A stretch of 50,525 bases of DNA from contig BFEA01000332.1 in assembly GCA_003427395.1 (NCBI GenBank), forward strand, positions 675,489 through 726,013, in the 5' to 3' direction. The notes beneath the pieces are model-generated. The model was not told the origin of the DNA. It made no database searches and worked only from the letters and a program-made list of their open reading frames with translations. Made by a program: the position numbers and the translations under genes. How positions within the stretch are numbered: the stretch's first letter is position 1; the number at the start of each line of letters is the position of its first letter. The stretch is from Chara braunii. Lineage: Eukaryota > Streptophyta > Charophyceae > Charales > Characeae. This document shows positions 22,601 to 32,425 of the stretch, piece by piece.

Positions 22601-23289
22601 GCATAGTGCGCCATCTTCGCGACTGCTTGTGTGCGTTGGCATTGCTAGCCGATATGAGAAGGCCCACTCCAGCGCGGCTTTATATTAAGTCTCGCGCTCG
22701 ACGCTCAGCCGGTTCCCGCACCAGGAAGTTATGGGATGAACACTAAGGGACTAGGAGGGTGTCGCGTTGTACGTCCTTTGCGTCGTTCAGTGCTCGTGTG
22801 CGTGTGTGCGTGTGCTTTACCTTTATGTACGTTATAGTGGTGTGCGCGTGGCGTATGGGATACGTCCTAGTCGACCAGCGACGAGCCGCGCTTGGGACCT
22901 CAGTCCCCCAAGATGTCAGTTCGCATGCGGGTCCGATAGAGGCGTAGTACCGCGCGTACCCCTTATGCTACAATGAACGAGAAACGCCCTCGGCTGGTCC
23001 ACCTCTGCGATTGCAGCTGATCAGCTTTCGTACTGTGGACTGGTAGCCCGGCGGGGATACGCCCACCGAAGGGAGGTGACAGCTCCCGTAAGGTGGAGGT
23101 AGTGGTGCCTTGCGTAGGCCCTGTCCTGTCGTAGGGGCTCGCAAGAGGTATGGCTGGCGCACCCGGTCGGAGCGGCTTGTGGAAGCTCCGTGTGTGTAGC
23201 ACAATGGGAGGTGTACTCTGACTCCTGCGTGACGCGGCCGGGAGGGTCCCGCGCTACCTCTGAGTGGTGCCAGACCGATGCGCACGACA
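19662..23289 (+). repeat. Element 1: 3' LTR
   Basis: Homologous to the 5' LTR over 19715-23289. The right end at 23289 (…CGACA) is where homology with the left copy stops and where sequence of element 2's LTR resumes, so it is firm within a base or two. The left end is a hypothesis: TGT at 19662 after a purine run, giving TGT…ACA ends and a 3.63 kb LTR. It contains about 580 bp (20379-20959) absent from the left copy, with six of the seven conserved-loop hairpins, and lacks about 32 bp present there near 3095-3130. Confidence 0.8.
20447..21169 (+). repeat. Array of seven hairpins with one conserved loop and unrelated stems
   Basis: Every copy carries CATAAGTTTGGG or a one-base variant in a loop of usually 19-20 nt, closed by a different self-complementary stem. 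(1) CTGGGCC 20447-20453 with GGCCCAG 20473-20479. (2) ACCAGAC 20509-20515 with GTCTGGT 20535-20541. (3) CGCCAGTC 20583-20590 with GTCTGGCG 20610-20617, one T-T mismatch. (4) GAGGAGGT 20663-20670 with ACCTCTTC 20699-20706, one G-T pair, inner bulge. (5) GGACCAAGAC 20740-20749 with GTCTTAGTCC 20770-20779, one C-A mismatch. (6) GCTAGTCA 20852-20859 plus GG 20864-20865, with CC plus TGACTATAGC 20885-20896, bulged. (7) TGGGCTAGAC 21131-21140 with GTCTAGCCT 21161-21169. Stems vary while the loop is fixed, which is compensatory variation. No known ribozyme core or gene is recognised; function unknown. Confidence 0.85.
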
Positions 23290-23881
23290 GCGTGAAAGCA
23301 AAGCGGGAGAGAGAGAGGGAGAAGGAAAAACAGTTACGGGGAGAGAGAAAAAGGAGGGAGAAGGGGAGGGAGGCGCTGGAGGGAGCGATGTGGGGGACAG
23401 AGAGGAGGAAGCTTTTGCATGCACGGCGCCGTCAACAAAAAAAGAAAAAAGGCACCGAAACAGTTACAGCTTGCTTTTATCGTAATTCAAAATTGAAATC
23501 ACCATATCCGCGCGCGAAAAAGCAATGCGGGAAAAGAAAATCCTACGCCTATTCGTATTCACGCAAAATTCCGAGAGTTTTCCCCGACGCGCCTAAGAAC
23601 ATTCACACACCCAAAAAAGACACGTCGAAGTTTCGCTTATCCCGAAATTCTCCACTACCGAGCCGAATTCCCAGTGCGCTCGCTAAGGCGCACGTAAATT
23701 TTCATGTATTTCCCGACTTTACGAAAAGAGAAACAGAAGTCAGCAGTCGAAAAAGCTCTCAAAAAGGAAAATGCGGCACCCGAAATCAAGAAATCAAAAC
23801 GGGGTTTTCCTGGGGTTGGTATGATACAAGCAAAAGAAAGGGTACAAAAGATGGCACGGGGTCGTGAAATGGTTCGTCACA
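23290..23881 (-). repeat. Element 2: truncated 3' LTR
   Basis: Matches 34541-35131 at roughly 92-95% by eye. On the minus strand it begins TGTGACGAACCA at 23881, where homology to the right copy ends. It is cut at 23290 by the end of element 1. The rest, about 2.1 kb, should lie to the left of this window. I do not see a clear polypurine tract next to the 23881 end. Confidence 0.8.
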
Positions 23882-24287
23882 TATGTGACGCGCAGGGGGT
23901 TCCAAAATTATGCGATCTCGTGATTGCATGTCATGGCGAAAAAGAAGAGGGGAGACAGAGTGATGCATGAGGAACCAAACGTATCAACAGAGCAGAAAGA
24001 AGTACAAGGAACGATAACTGGGCCGCGGATGAGATGGCGACAACATCCGTGGCAAGATCTCCGTAGCCCTGTCATATGCAACCCTCTTCCTCGTGGAGAT
24101 CGTCCAGGTGACGCCATCATGGGGCCCCTGATCTCCGTGTGCTCTGCACCTTTGCTCGTTGTCGTCTGTCGAATCAGCGCGCAGGTTGACGTCATCGTTG
24201 ATGGCGTGATCTTCGCGAAGCTTACCGATTCGTGTCGATGAAGGGAGGAGAGAAAAAAAAAGAGGGGGGGATTCAAGTGAATGGGAT
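23882..24287. other. Element 2 non-coding stretch between ORF Z and 3' LTR
   Basis: About 400 bp without a convincing frame. There are purine-rich runs on the plus strand at 23938-23960 and 24241-24270, which is the wrong strand for a polypurine tract of a minus-strand element. Confidence 0.5.
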
Positions 24288-24917
24288 CTATCGCCTAGCT
24301 GGAATAGGCCAGTAGAGGCGGTACATGTCGGGGATCTCACGGGGATGACGGGGGGGGAGTGGGGGTAGGAAGGGATTCATTCCTTCCATCGTCACCGGGA
24401 GCTCCTCATAGCGGATGATCCGGTGGAAGCGGGGGAAATGATCGCCACTGCGGGGGAGGGAAGCGAGGTAATCGCGATAGAAGGAGGAGAGGGTGCGGAA
24501 AAGCGTCGCTCGAAAGATCTCGAAGTGGCGACAGGCGGGGATTGTCCCCATGGCAACGCAGTAGACTTCTAGGACGTTGGATTGCTCCCATGCAGCGCTG
24601 AACAGCAGGAGATGCCAGCAGAATGTGGGAGCAGCGGACTGAAGGGAGGCGTGAGGATGGACGGTGGCGAGTAGCCGGGTAGAATAGAAGTCGTGGAAGA
24701 GATGGGGATGGGAAGGATGGGAAGGGAAGGTGACGGGGGTACGGATCTGCTCGAGGGTGAGAAAATCAAGGGGTCGGCGGGGCAGCGTCCGAGGTCGAAG
24801 GCCTATCGCCCGCATTGGTACGTGGGCGAACTGGGGGACGGGTGGGGCTGGAGGAGGGGGGGGATCGGCGCCGTCTTCGTTGCGCGGTACTTGAGGTGGC
24901 GGCTGCAAGGTCGCCAT
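24288..24917 (-). CDS. Element 2 ORF Z, unknown protein (209 aa)
   Basis: Open frame from ATG at 24917 to the stop at 24288, overlapping the end of ORF Y by 152 bp in another frame. It has a Pro-rich N-terminus and then a globular-looking part rich in Leu, Phe, Tyr and His (SFYRDYLASLPRSGDHFPRF). No known motif is recognised. It may be a separate downstream frame of element 2, or the displaced C-terminal half of ORF Y after a frameshift. The continuous 209-codon frame and amino-acid composition argue for real coding history, not proof. Confidence 0.45.
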   Translation of the reverse strand: MATLQPPPQVPRNEDGADPPPPPAPPVPQFAHVPMRAIGLRPRTLPRRPLDFLTLEQIRTPVTFPSHPSHPHLFHDFYSTRLLATVHPHASLQSAAPTFCWHLLLFSAAWEQSNVLEVYCVAMGTIPACRHFEIFRATLFRTLSSFYRDYLASLPRSGDHFPRFHRIIRYEELPVTMEGMNPFLPPLPPRHPREIPDMYRLYWPIPARR

Positions 24918-25797
24918 CTTCGGGCCTCGGCGGCTCTAGATCCCTGGTCGGACCGCTACCGATGTGCAGGCTAGCCTCGCTAGCGAACTCCAGCTGGCGC
25001 TTTCCGGAGGCAATCTCTTCGCGCATTCGCGCCGCTTGCGGATCTTCCGCCTCCGTTCCCGTACGCGTCGCTTCCTCCGGCGGGGCTTCCCACTCGGATC
25101 CGGTTCCTTCTTCTTCCTTTTCCTCCTCACTCAGCTCGCCCTCGCTATGTTCACTATAGCTTCCCTCCTTCGATGTTTCCTCATCGTTGTCTTCTTCTTC
25201 GTCGTCGTCGTTGATCACCACTTCCTCTGCCCTCGTATAGAAGGCGTAAGGGATGATCTCGTACGGCTTCAGATACTCCTGCCGCGGTGGTAGGGTATCC
25301 TCGTCCATAGGTTCCTCCAAGCACGAAGTCCATTGAAGGTACGGATCCAAGGATCGCTCGAAAATGTATGGAGCAGGACTGTTATCGCTCTGAAAGTAGA
25401 TGTCGGGCGAGAGATCGTCTGCCAATTGCACGATCGGTACGATAAGCTTTTGTGCAATCAACTGACGGCAACCCGGTCGTACCGATCCAAAGAGGAATCC
25501 AATAAGATCTCCTTCCACGTTAGTCCTCCAACCCTGTATGATCAGCAGCTCCGGATTCTCGATCCACGTGGAGTGCTCGATAGTGCCCGTCCACTTCACT
25601 TGTACTCTGGCCAAGCAAAAGGACAGCTCCTCAAAAGTTTCGCGCCACAATCGCCAATGTCCAGGATGGATAAGAGGGACTGAAAGAGGCTCGAACGAGA
25701 AGGAAAGAGAAGGGTGAAGATCGGACTGCCAGAAGGTGGGGAAGAGAGAGGGGAGACCAAAGGTAGAGAGACGAGCCAGACGAGCAGCATGGTTCAT
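24766..25797 (-). CDS. Element 2 ORF Y, acidic unknown protein (343 aa)
   Basis: Open frame from ATG 25797-25795 to stop 24766-24768. Its start overlaps the TGA of ORF X as ATGA (25794-25797), which decides the start. The N-terminal ~190 residues look globular (RLWRETFEELSFCLARVQVKW, IIQGWRTNVEGDLIGF). A strongly acidic stretch follows (NDDDEEEDNDEETSKEG, ELSEEEKEEEG), then an Arg/Ser/Pro-rich basic tail. No membrane segment or catalytic motif is seen. Function unknown. Its place downstream of integrase fits an accessory protein of a retrotransposon. Confidence 0.55.
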   Translation of the reverse strand: MNHAARLARLSTFGLPSLFPTFWQSDLHPSLSFSFEPLSVPLIHPGHWRLWRETFEELSFCLARVQVKWTGTIEHSTWIENPELLIIQGWRTNVEGDLIGFLFGSVRPGCRQLIAQKLIVPIVQLADDLSPDIYFQSDNSPAPYIFERSLDPYLQWTSCLEEPMDEDTLPPRQEYLKPYEIIPYAFYTRAEEVVINDDDEEEDNDEETSKEGSYSEHSEGELSEEEKEEEGTGSEWEAPPEEATRTGTEAEDPQAARMREEIASGKRQLEFASEASLHIGSGPTRDLEPPRPEDGDLAAATSSTAQRRRRRSPPSSSPTRPPVRPRTNAGDRPSTSDAAPPTP

Positions 25798-26276
25798 TGG
25801 GGACGGGGGAAGGGGACGATGGTCGGGATCGCAACTAGCCGCTCGCGCGGTGATCGGCGAATACCGTCAAGATCCGATGCAAAGATCAGGATGATGTTAT
25901 ACCCCTCCCGGGCGAGGACGTTCTGCCACACTTTAGACACTTGCTCCGTCCACTCGCGCAGCGAGGCCAAGATCGCGGTATGCCACAGCGGATTGACCGA
26001 GCTGAGGTTGCTGGTGAATCCCGCCACAGTGGTGACGTGCCTCGTTTTGGGACCTGCTCGCCGATGAACTGCAGTAACCTCCACGAACACTATCGCGTGA
26101 GGGCTTCCTTCTATTTGAAACGCGGCGGCGGCACAGATACCTTCGTCGCAGAAGAATCGCATCAAACGGCGGAGATCCGTATTGAGCCGAGGGTGACAAA
26201 CTTGGCGGATCTCTGAGATGTGGCCACGTGGCTGCCTCAATTGTGCGTCGAGAACCCGCTCCGTGATTAAACTCAT
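25794..26276 (-). CDS. Element 2 ORF X, unknown protein (160 aa)
   Basis: Starts at ATG 26276-26274, which overlaps the integrase stop TGA (26275-26273) as ATGA, and ends at TGA 25796-25794, overlapping the ATG of ORF Y in the same way. An in-frame ATG ten codons upstream (26306) exists, but the overlap makes 26276 the likelier start. The protein is mixed alpha/beta in character (HAIVFVEVTAVHRR, REGYNIILIFASDLDG) with Cys in VCHPRL and FFCDEGICA. No family is recognised. It has no in-frame stops, unlike gag-pol of the same element. Confidence 0.55.
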   Translation of the reverse strand: MSLITERVLDAQLRQPRGHISEIRQVCHPRLNTDLRRLMRFFCDEGICAAAAFQIEGSPHAIVFVEVTAVHRRAGPKTRHVTTVAGFTSNLSSVNPLWHTAILASLREWTEQVSKVWQNVLAREGYNIILIFASDLDGIRRSPRERLVAIPTIVPFPRPQ

Positions 26277-28002
26277 GGCGAGGTCAGAGAGGAGGACGAG
26301 GGACAAGAGGGAGAAAGAGGAGAGAGGGTTAGATCGTCGTCGTTTTCCTCGCTTTCCGAGGAAGAAGAGGGAGGAAAATCGGAAGGAGGAAGGAGACGGA
26401 GGTAGGAGGTATGTCTTACGATGGGGACGGAGCTATGGCTGGCGCTAGCCTCAGGAGCGATGCGCACCGTGTTAGCGCCGTTGGGTCCGAGTTCGACAAC
26501 GCGAAAACAGCCAGAGAACTTGGGAGCGAGTTTCCGGTCGCGTGTACATTTACGCACCTGCACTAGGTCCCCCAATTTATACTGGTACTGGGGTTCAACA
26601 TTTCCGTTCCGGGCCTCGTAGCTACGGACCTGTCTACCGTGGGCCATCTCGGTCATTCTTTGCCTTTTTCGGGCTAGCTTCGGGACGGTCCGTTCCATCA
26701 AATTGGTGTACCTTTTGGCCTTGGCCTTGAGGGCTGCACGCGTGTCTCTACCCCCTGCTTCGGCGATTTTCGAGTTACCCCGGTAATCGACACAGGGAAG
26801 GCTATTAGTTCGAAGCTGAAAAGGGGTGAACCCCGTAGACTCGTGAGGGGTGGCCCGATGGATGCCGACGATCTGATATACGATCTCGGGTCACGGACGT
26901 GTGTCGTGTGCCGCTAAGTTCCTGCAAAGGGCGGTTTTAATCATACGGTTGACATTCTCAGCCAACCCGTTCGACTGGGACACGTGGGGTGCCGTATGTC
27001 GGAGCGTGACGCCCCTTCGAGCAAGTAGTTCTTCTACCTCACCTTTAAATTCAGACCCATTAACGGTTAGAATTTCTTTCGTATCTAGATGGGTATAGAG
27101 GAACCGTTCGACGTACGTGGCTATTTATGCGGCCTTTCGGGTCTTACAGGGATAGACTTCGATGTATTTGGAGAAATGGTCAAGTAAAACCAACAGGATA
27201 GAATATTCACAGCGGTTTGGGCCAGGTGGCACGTCAATGTCTGTCGTGTCCATACTGACTCGCTGAAAAGGACGCCCTACTTCCGTTGGTACGGTTGTGT
27301 TTGGTCCCTGTATAGGGGCACGATCAGCGTCACAGACTAGACAGTTAGCGACAATGTATTTGACATCACCTCGTATATTGGACCAGAACCATCGATTCTG
27401 GTCTACAGTTGCCTACGTGACACGTATCGCGAAATGAGCGGCCTGTTCCTCGTGAGCAGATCGGATCCAATCGTATCTTTGGAAAGGATGGGGAACAATC
27501 AGCCACGAACCCGATCCGTCAGTTTTAGGTTTTTCCAAATGACCGTTGATCCATGGATAGTCCCGAGATCTCTCGGTCGCCCTACGTCTGTCGTGTTTGG
27601 TGAGATGGCCCAATGATAATCCCGCTAATTTTGCCGATAAAATTTTATCCGTCCCGACTTCCGCCCGTCGGTATTTTTCGTCGTATTCAGGACCGTCCGT
27701 ACGGGCGGCCTCGAATCGAACCTCCGTGGGGAGCTTGTTCGTTCTACATAGGGGCACCTCCATTCCTTGCTACTCGTCCGATATCGAACGCAGGCCCCGT
27801 GCGCACGGTTGACACACGTTGCACATTCTACCCAATCGACAAATCCGGTCTCGAAGGGATGACAGTCGACCCCGTAAACCCGTGCAATACAGGTGCAAAA
27901 ATAGCAGAATTTATCGGGGAGGGTGTTGAAAAAAGTTGAGGAAGTAAGAGGGGCAGAATTAGTAGGAAAAAAAAGGGTTGTGGAGGCAGACGGGGTAGTC
28001 AT
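26273..28002 (-). pseudogene. pol: Element 2 PHD-like finger plus integrase
   Basis: ATG 28002 opens a frame with a Cys4-His-Cys3 pattern at residues 33-89: CYFC, then WVECATC-x4-H-x2-C, then WRCP followed by a Cys that is in frame only after a one-base shift in the C run 27754-27751. Behind it lies a gypsy integrase: H-x5-H (HEEQAAH), CLVC, MDTTDID, the second catalytic box VNGSEF where Asp is replaced by Val (27062-27064), LAENVNRMIK with the Glu, and a C-terminal beta-barrel-like part (YKLGDLVQVRK, KFSGCFRVVELG). Stops: TAG 27415-27413, TAA 27127-27125, TGA 26893-26891. The last stop overlaps ORF X as ATGA. Confidence 0.8.
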
Positions 28003-28072
28003 GATGACAGAAGGGGAGAGACGAGACTGAATTGTGGAGAGAGCAGAGCAGGCAAGTTAATCCTCGTGTCAC

Positions 28073-29793
28073 TTACTGCTTTGACAAAATCTCCACTTGG
28101 CCGTAGCGAGGTCCAATCTTCTGCTCGGGTCCGTTCCACGGAATCACCTCCTCATTCCTCGGAACTTTCTCATGCCGGTGCAGTCGTGTCAGTCTGTCCG
28201 CATTTCCGTGTCTCTCGTGCTTTTGATGACGAATGTCAAAGTCCATGCTCTGCAGCACTGTTGCCCATCGCCCGATCATGCCCGAGTAATCCTTCGACTT
28301 CTTCAGAGCCAACAGGGGCTCATAATCAGTCACCAGGGTGAATTTTCGCCCGTACAGGTAAGCACGGAAGTGACTGATTCCCCAGAGAGCCGCATAGCAT
28401 TCACCCGTTGGAGCGGCGTAATTGCGCTTGCAGGCAGGCACTGATTTAGACGCGTACTCCACTACACTCTCGAGTCCGCTCGGTCCCACCTGGGCAAGGA
28501 TCGCCGAGATCGCCTCTGGCTGCCAGTCGGTGATGAGAACAAAAGGTTTTTCGGGATCCGGTCTTATAAGGACCGGAGCCGAAATGAGAGCAGCCTTGAG
28601 TTTGGAAAACGCTTGATCGCACTCCGGCGTCCAGATCAACGGCTGATCCTTGCGCAGGAGATTCGTGAGGGGTCCCTCAATCGCCGCGAAGCCCTTGATA
28701 AATCTTCGGTAATACGAGGCTAGGACCAAAAAGGCGCGAACTTCCGTGATAGTGGTAGGCACTGGCGCGTCCCTCACAGCTGCCACCTTCTGCGGCTCCG
28801 GTTGGAATCGCTTGTCTGTCACCACGTGCCCCAGGAAAAAAATGGTGGTGAGGAAATACTGACACTTCTCAAGCGCCACCTTGAAACCTGCATCTCGTAA
28901 TGCATGTAGTCCCCATTCGATGTGCTGCACGTGTCCCTCGTAGGAACTTGAATACACTAGGATGTCATCCACGTACATAATCACGCAGTAGTTGATGATG
29001 CTTTGCGCCAAACGAGTCTTCCGTAGATGGTTATGAAAAGCCATGTTCATGGCCCGCTGGAAAGTCGCAGGGGCGTTGCAGATACCCATCGGACATCGAA
29101 TCTATTGCCACGTACCTTCGAAAAGCACAAACGTTGTTTTCGGTCGATCTTCCTCCCGGACAAGAAGATGATGGAACCCATGACAAACATCAAACTTGTT
29201 GAAACATCGAGCACTCCCAATCGCATCCAATAACTCATCAATCCGGGGGAGGGGATACACATCTTTGATCGTGATATGCAAATGCGAATCCCTCCGGCCT
29301 TTTTAGGTATGATAACTACAGGGAAAGACTATGGTCCTATAGCGGGTTCGATCCATCCATTAGCTTCGAACTCCTTAATCCGCTGAAAAGCAGCCGCTCG
29401 TTGAGCTGGCGAATATCGGTAAGGAATACAGCTAATGGGTGGGTGGTATCCCGTGAGAATAGCATGCTCGATCACATTCGTCAGACCGATGTCATTATCG
29501 TGCACGCTCAATACATCTGCGTAACCATTTAACACACGGATTAACGACTTTCGTAGTTCCGCGGGAACGTGACTCGGGAGGGTGATCGTTGATTCCCTGG
29601 ACATCTTAAGGGGGATATCGATCCAATCAACCAGCCGCTCCCGCCGCTCATTGACACTAGAGAAAACGGAACTACTTGTGCGCACAAAGAAGACAGTTGC
29701 TACCATCTGAGACTCAGCAAGGCTGATCATTTCTGTTTCTTTAGTTTCAGCGTCAGGTCTGAACCAACCGAGGTCGGTTCCACAGTTAGCCAT
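28073..29793 (-). pseudogene. pol: Element 2 reverse transcriptase and RNase H
   Basis: N-terminal RT part from 29793 (GYHPPISCIPYRYSPAQRAA, FEANGWIEPA), broken by a stop near 29329. Then comes PVVIIPKKAGGIRICI, followed by a short deletion or frame change, and ITIKDVYPLPRIDELLDAIG with KFDVCHGFHHL. From 29089 there is one open frame with MGICNAPATFQRAMN, the catalytic YVDD at 28964-28975, LVLASYYRRFIKGFA, and RNase H (LITDWQPEAISAILAQ, KRNYAAPTGECYAALWG, HGNADRLTRL). This is an ordinary Ty3/gypsy type. The 70 bp to the next frame hold no clear motif. Confidence 0.87.
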
Positions 29794-29856
29794 GTTAGAT
29801 CCGTCATTTCTTGCATCAGATTAGGTATATCATTTACCGGTGCTTCCGCTTCTTGT

Positions 29857-31191
29857 TTAATCAAGGCAATGGTGGCTCCTGTCATTAGTAACGATCGAGG
29901 TGGAAAAACACAAAACATCTAAATACTGTTCCGTTTGCTGATAACGTGTTCGTAAGGAGAGAGCTCCCTCGTACAATGTGCGAGGGTGTTCCAAATCATC
30001 AGCCAGATCAGAAACTTGTAATATGGGTTCCCCGAGGAGGACTGAAGGACTGACCTGGGTTGTTAGAGGCGTGAATGCACTGTCTTCAGAATCCACGTGG
30101 AAGCTTCGAGCGGTATCGGGGCACACTCAAAATTCTTCGGGGGTTTCATGTTCGAAAAGTTCAACCAGATGCTTCCATTCCTTTTTACTAGGCATCTCTT
30201 CTTCGCATTCTCGTTCCCTGATTTCATCCCCGAGGCGCGAGGGAGAGCATTCATCGGGATCAATGTATCGGATCATCCCTGTTTGGGCCGGGTTGGGAAC
30301 CCGTTTTATCGTTCGGGTGGAAACCCGCAAAGAAACAGTTTGAGGTTTTCCCCCAGTTTGCGTAAGCACCAGTTGCTTCCAATCGAAATGTAGACGTGCG
30401 CCCACCGCCATCGCCCAAGGTAATCCCAACAACACAGAATAGGAACGTGCATCTATTATGAGCGCGTTAACAAGGACGTGTACTTGCCCAACTTTTACAG
30501 CCACGTTCTCGATAATGCCTACAATGTTCATTGCTTCCTTGTCGGCAGAGACATAGTTGTCTTTACCAGATTGAGGAAGAATGGATCCAAGCCATCCCGT
30601 CCTTTTGACAGTATCTAACGATATGGCCACTGCAGAAGATCCTGTGTCGATAAGGGCATTAAACGGCTTGCCCCAAACTTCACAGTCACATTCTGCGCTT
30701 TTCCATAGTACCGGCCGAGCTCGTACGAAGTGATCCTTATCTGCTAAAGAGATGGCGGCTATGCGTGCGGCTTCAGGTTCTTTAGTGTCCGGCTCAGGGG
30801 ATACCACTTCCTCACCTTCTTCCTTCTTCTTCAACATCCGTTGTATGCGTTGATAGGTGAAACGCTTTTGATTTTTCTGGCAGTGTTGTAAAAGTTTATC
30901 GTTCGCCGCTTCAGATATGGTGAGCAGATGCCCTACGGGGATAGGAATGCGGATGTCTAACTGCTTGAGTGTTCTCAGTACGTCAATTTTTTCTGTTCGA
31001 AACTGCGGTTCTGGATTGGATTCGCGATCGACCCACTCGAGTTCATTTGGGACCGATCGGATTGCTCCGATCATGCCTGCGAGATGGAGGTACTCGAGAG
31101 AATCGACCACGTCAGCAGCGTCGGGGGAAGAACCTCCCGATGTCGATGTCGTTGCCATCGAAGGGGAGGGCTGTTTTGTGGCATATGCCAT
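29857..31191 (-). pseudogene. pol: Element 2 aspartic protease and linker
   Basis: A frame from ATG 31191 to TGA 30129-30127 continues in frame to 29857 (VCPDTARSFHVDSED…). The retropepsin motif DTGS is at 30648-30637 (ALIDTGSSAVAIS) and the flap-distal element SVLLGLPWA near 30430. About 180 residues of helical linker precede it. The start overlaps the end of gag by about 60 bp in a different frame. Re-initiation or frameshift expression is possible, and so is simple decay. The stop at 30129 fits CGA to TGA. Confidence 0.8.
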
Positions 31192-32322
31192 AAATTATCT
31201 TCCTTGATCCGTATCCATCATAGCCCACTCGTCCCTGATTAAGGGCAACGGGGGCCGCAACAGGGGGAGGCTGATTACGTTTCGGTTGCGGACAGTCCCG
31301 GGCGAAATGCCCGGGCTGCGTGCAGTTAAAGCATTCGATCTTCCCTGATGGATTAGCTAGATGAGGGAACTGAGGCGCGAACCCTGGAGCAGGTGGGGCA
31401 GATAAGAGTGGAAACGATGCAGGGGCAGGCCGAGCAGAGCTGGGTTAGGCTTAATGAGCCAACTCATTATCTGTTTCATCCGCTCCATATGAGCCGCCTG
31501 CATTTGGATCAGGTTACTCATCCATTCGGACTGCTTAGTAGTGGCCGTATGGATCATCTGGGCAAGATGCAAATTGGTTATGGCTGGCGAGGAGGGTTCG
31601 GATGGGGTTCCGCTTCTAACGGCTGCGATTGATTGATTCACCGGGGGAGAGGGAGGAGAAGCAGTCGGGATATCGGAGACGATTCCGCCGGGAAGGTCAT
31701 GATCGGGGAGGAGATAAAACCGTTTGACTGCTTGTAGCCATGATCGTTTTTTGGCCGTTACATCCCGTATGGTATCTGTAATATCCTAGTCTCCCTGGCT
31801 GATATATTTTTTTGTATCAGCCAAGTCTAACTCCAACGCTTAAGTGATGATAGCCGATAACTGGGTTGTTTTCGGCGGAACCTTTTTCTGCAGTTTCCCT
31901 TTCAAGGTTGGACTTCGAAGGTGATCAATAAACAAGTCTCGAGCGGAATTCTCGTCTCGCCCGGATTTATCCAACGTGGTTTGAAATCGATCGACGAAAT
32001 CGGGCAATAATTCCCCTGGTCCTTGTGGTCGATTTTTGAGTACATACCAGGCGGCATCTTTGCTAACCGTATCGAATCGAGCCAAAAATGCTCGCTTGAA
32101 AGTATCTCAATTTACCCACGTGTGTTTTCTAAGTCAGTCATGTGATGTGTTGCGAAGTAGTAATATCAGAACACGGGGAAGATCGGTTGCGCTGTAGTTT
32201 TGAGCTTCGACAGCTTCCAGCCAAGCCTCGAGATGGGTATGGTTAGGGAAGAAGGGAAAAGGGGCAGGGATGCTAACGATCACCCTAGTACCGTCCACCA
32301 TTGGTATTGTTGGTGCAGCCAC
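31128..32322 (-). pseudogene. gag: Element 2 Gag with CCHC knuckle
   Basis: ATG 32322 lies about 100 bp inside the primer-binding site. Frame pieces: PIPAPFPFFPNHTHLEAWLE; ARFDTVSKDAAWYVLKNRPQGPGE (32085-31840); a helical region around 31641-31357; then, after a frame change near 31400, a classic zinc knuckle at 31333-31292 (CFNCTQPGHFARDC). In-frame stops at 32136-32134 and 31842-31840, and more between 31840 and 31641, fit lost Gln or Arg codons. It encodes the capsid/nucleocapsid of a gypsy element and is non-functional in this copy. Confidence 0.8.
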
Positions 32323-32425
32323 ACTAGACTAAAACCTGGTTACGGGGCGATCTCGACGAGCTAGTTCAGGGTCTCTCCTACCTCTCGCCAGTTCGACTTA
32401 CTATCATCAGAAGCGACACGTGTCG

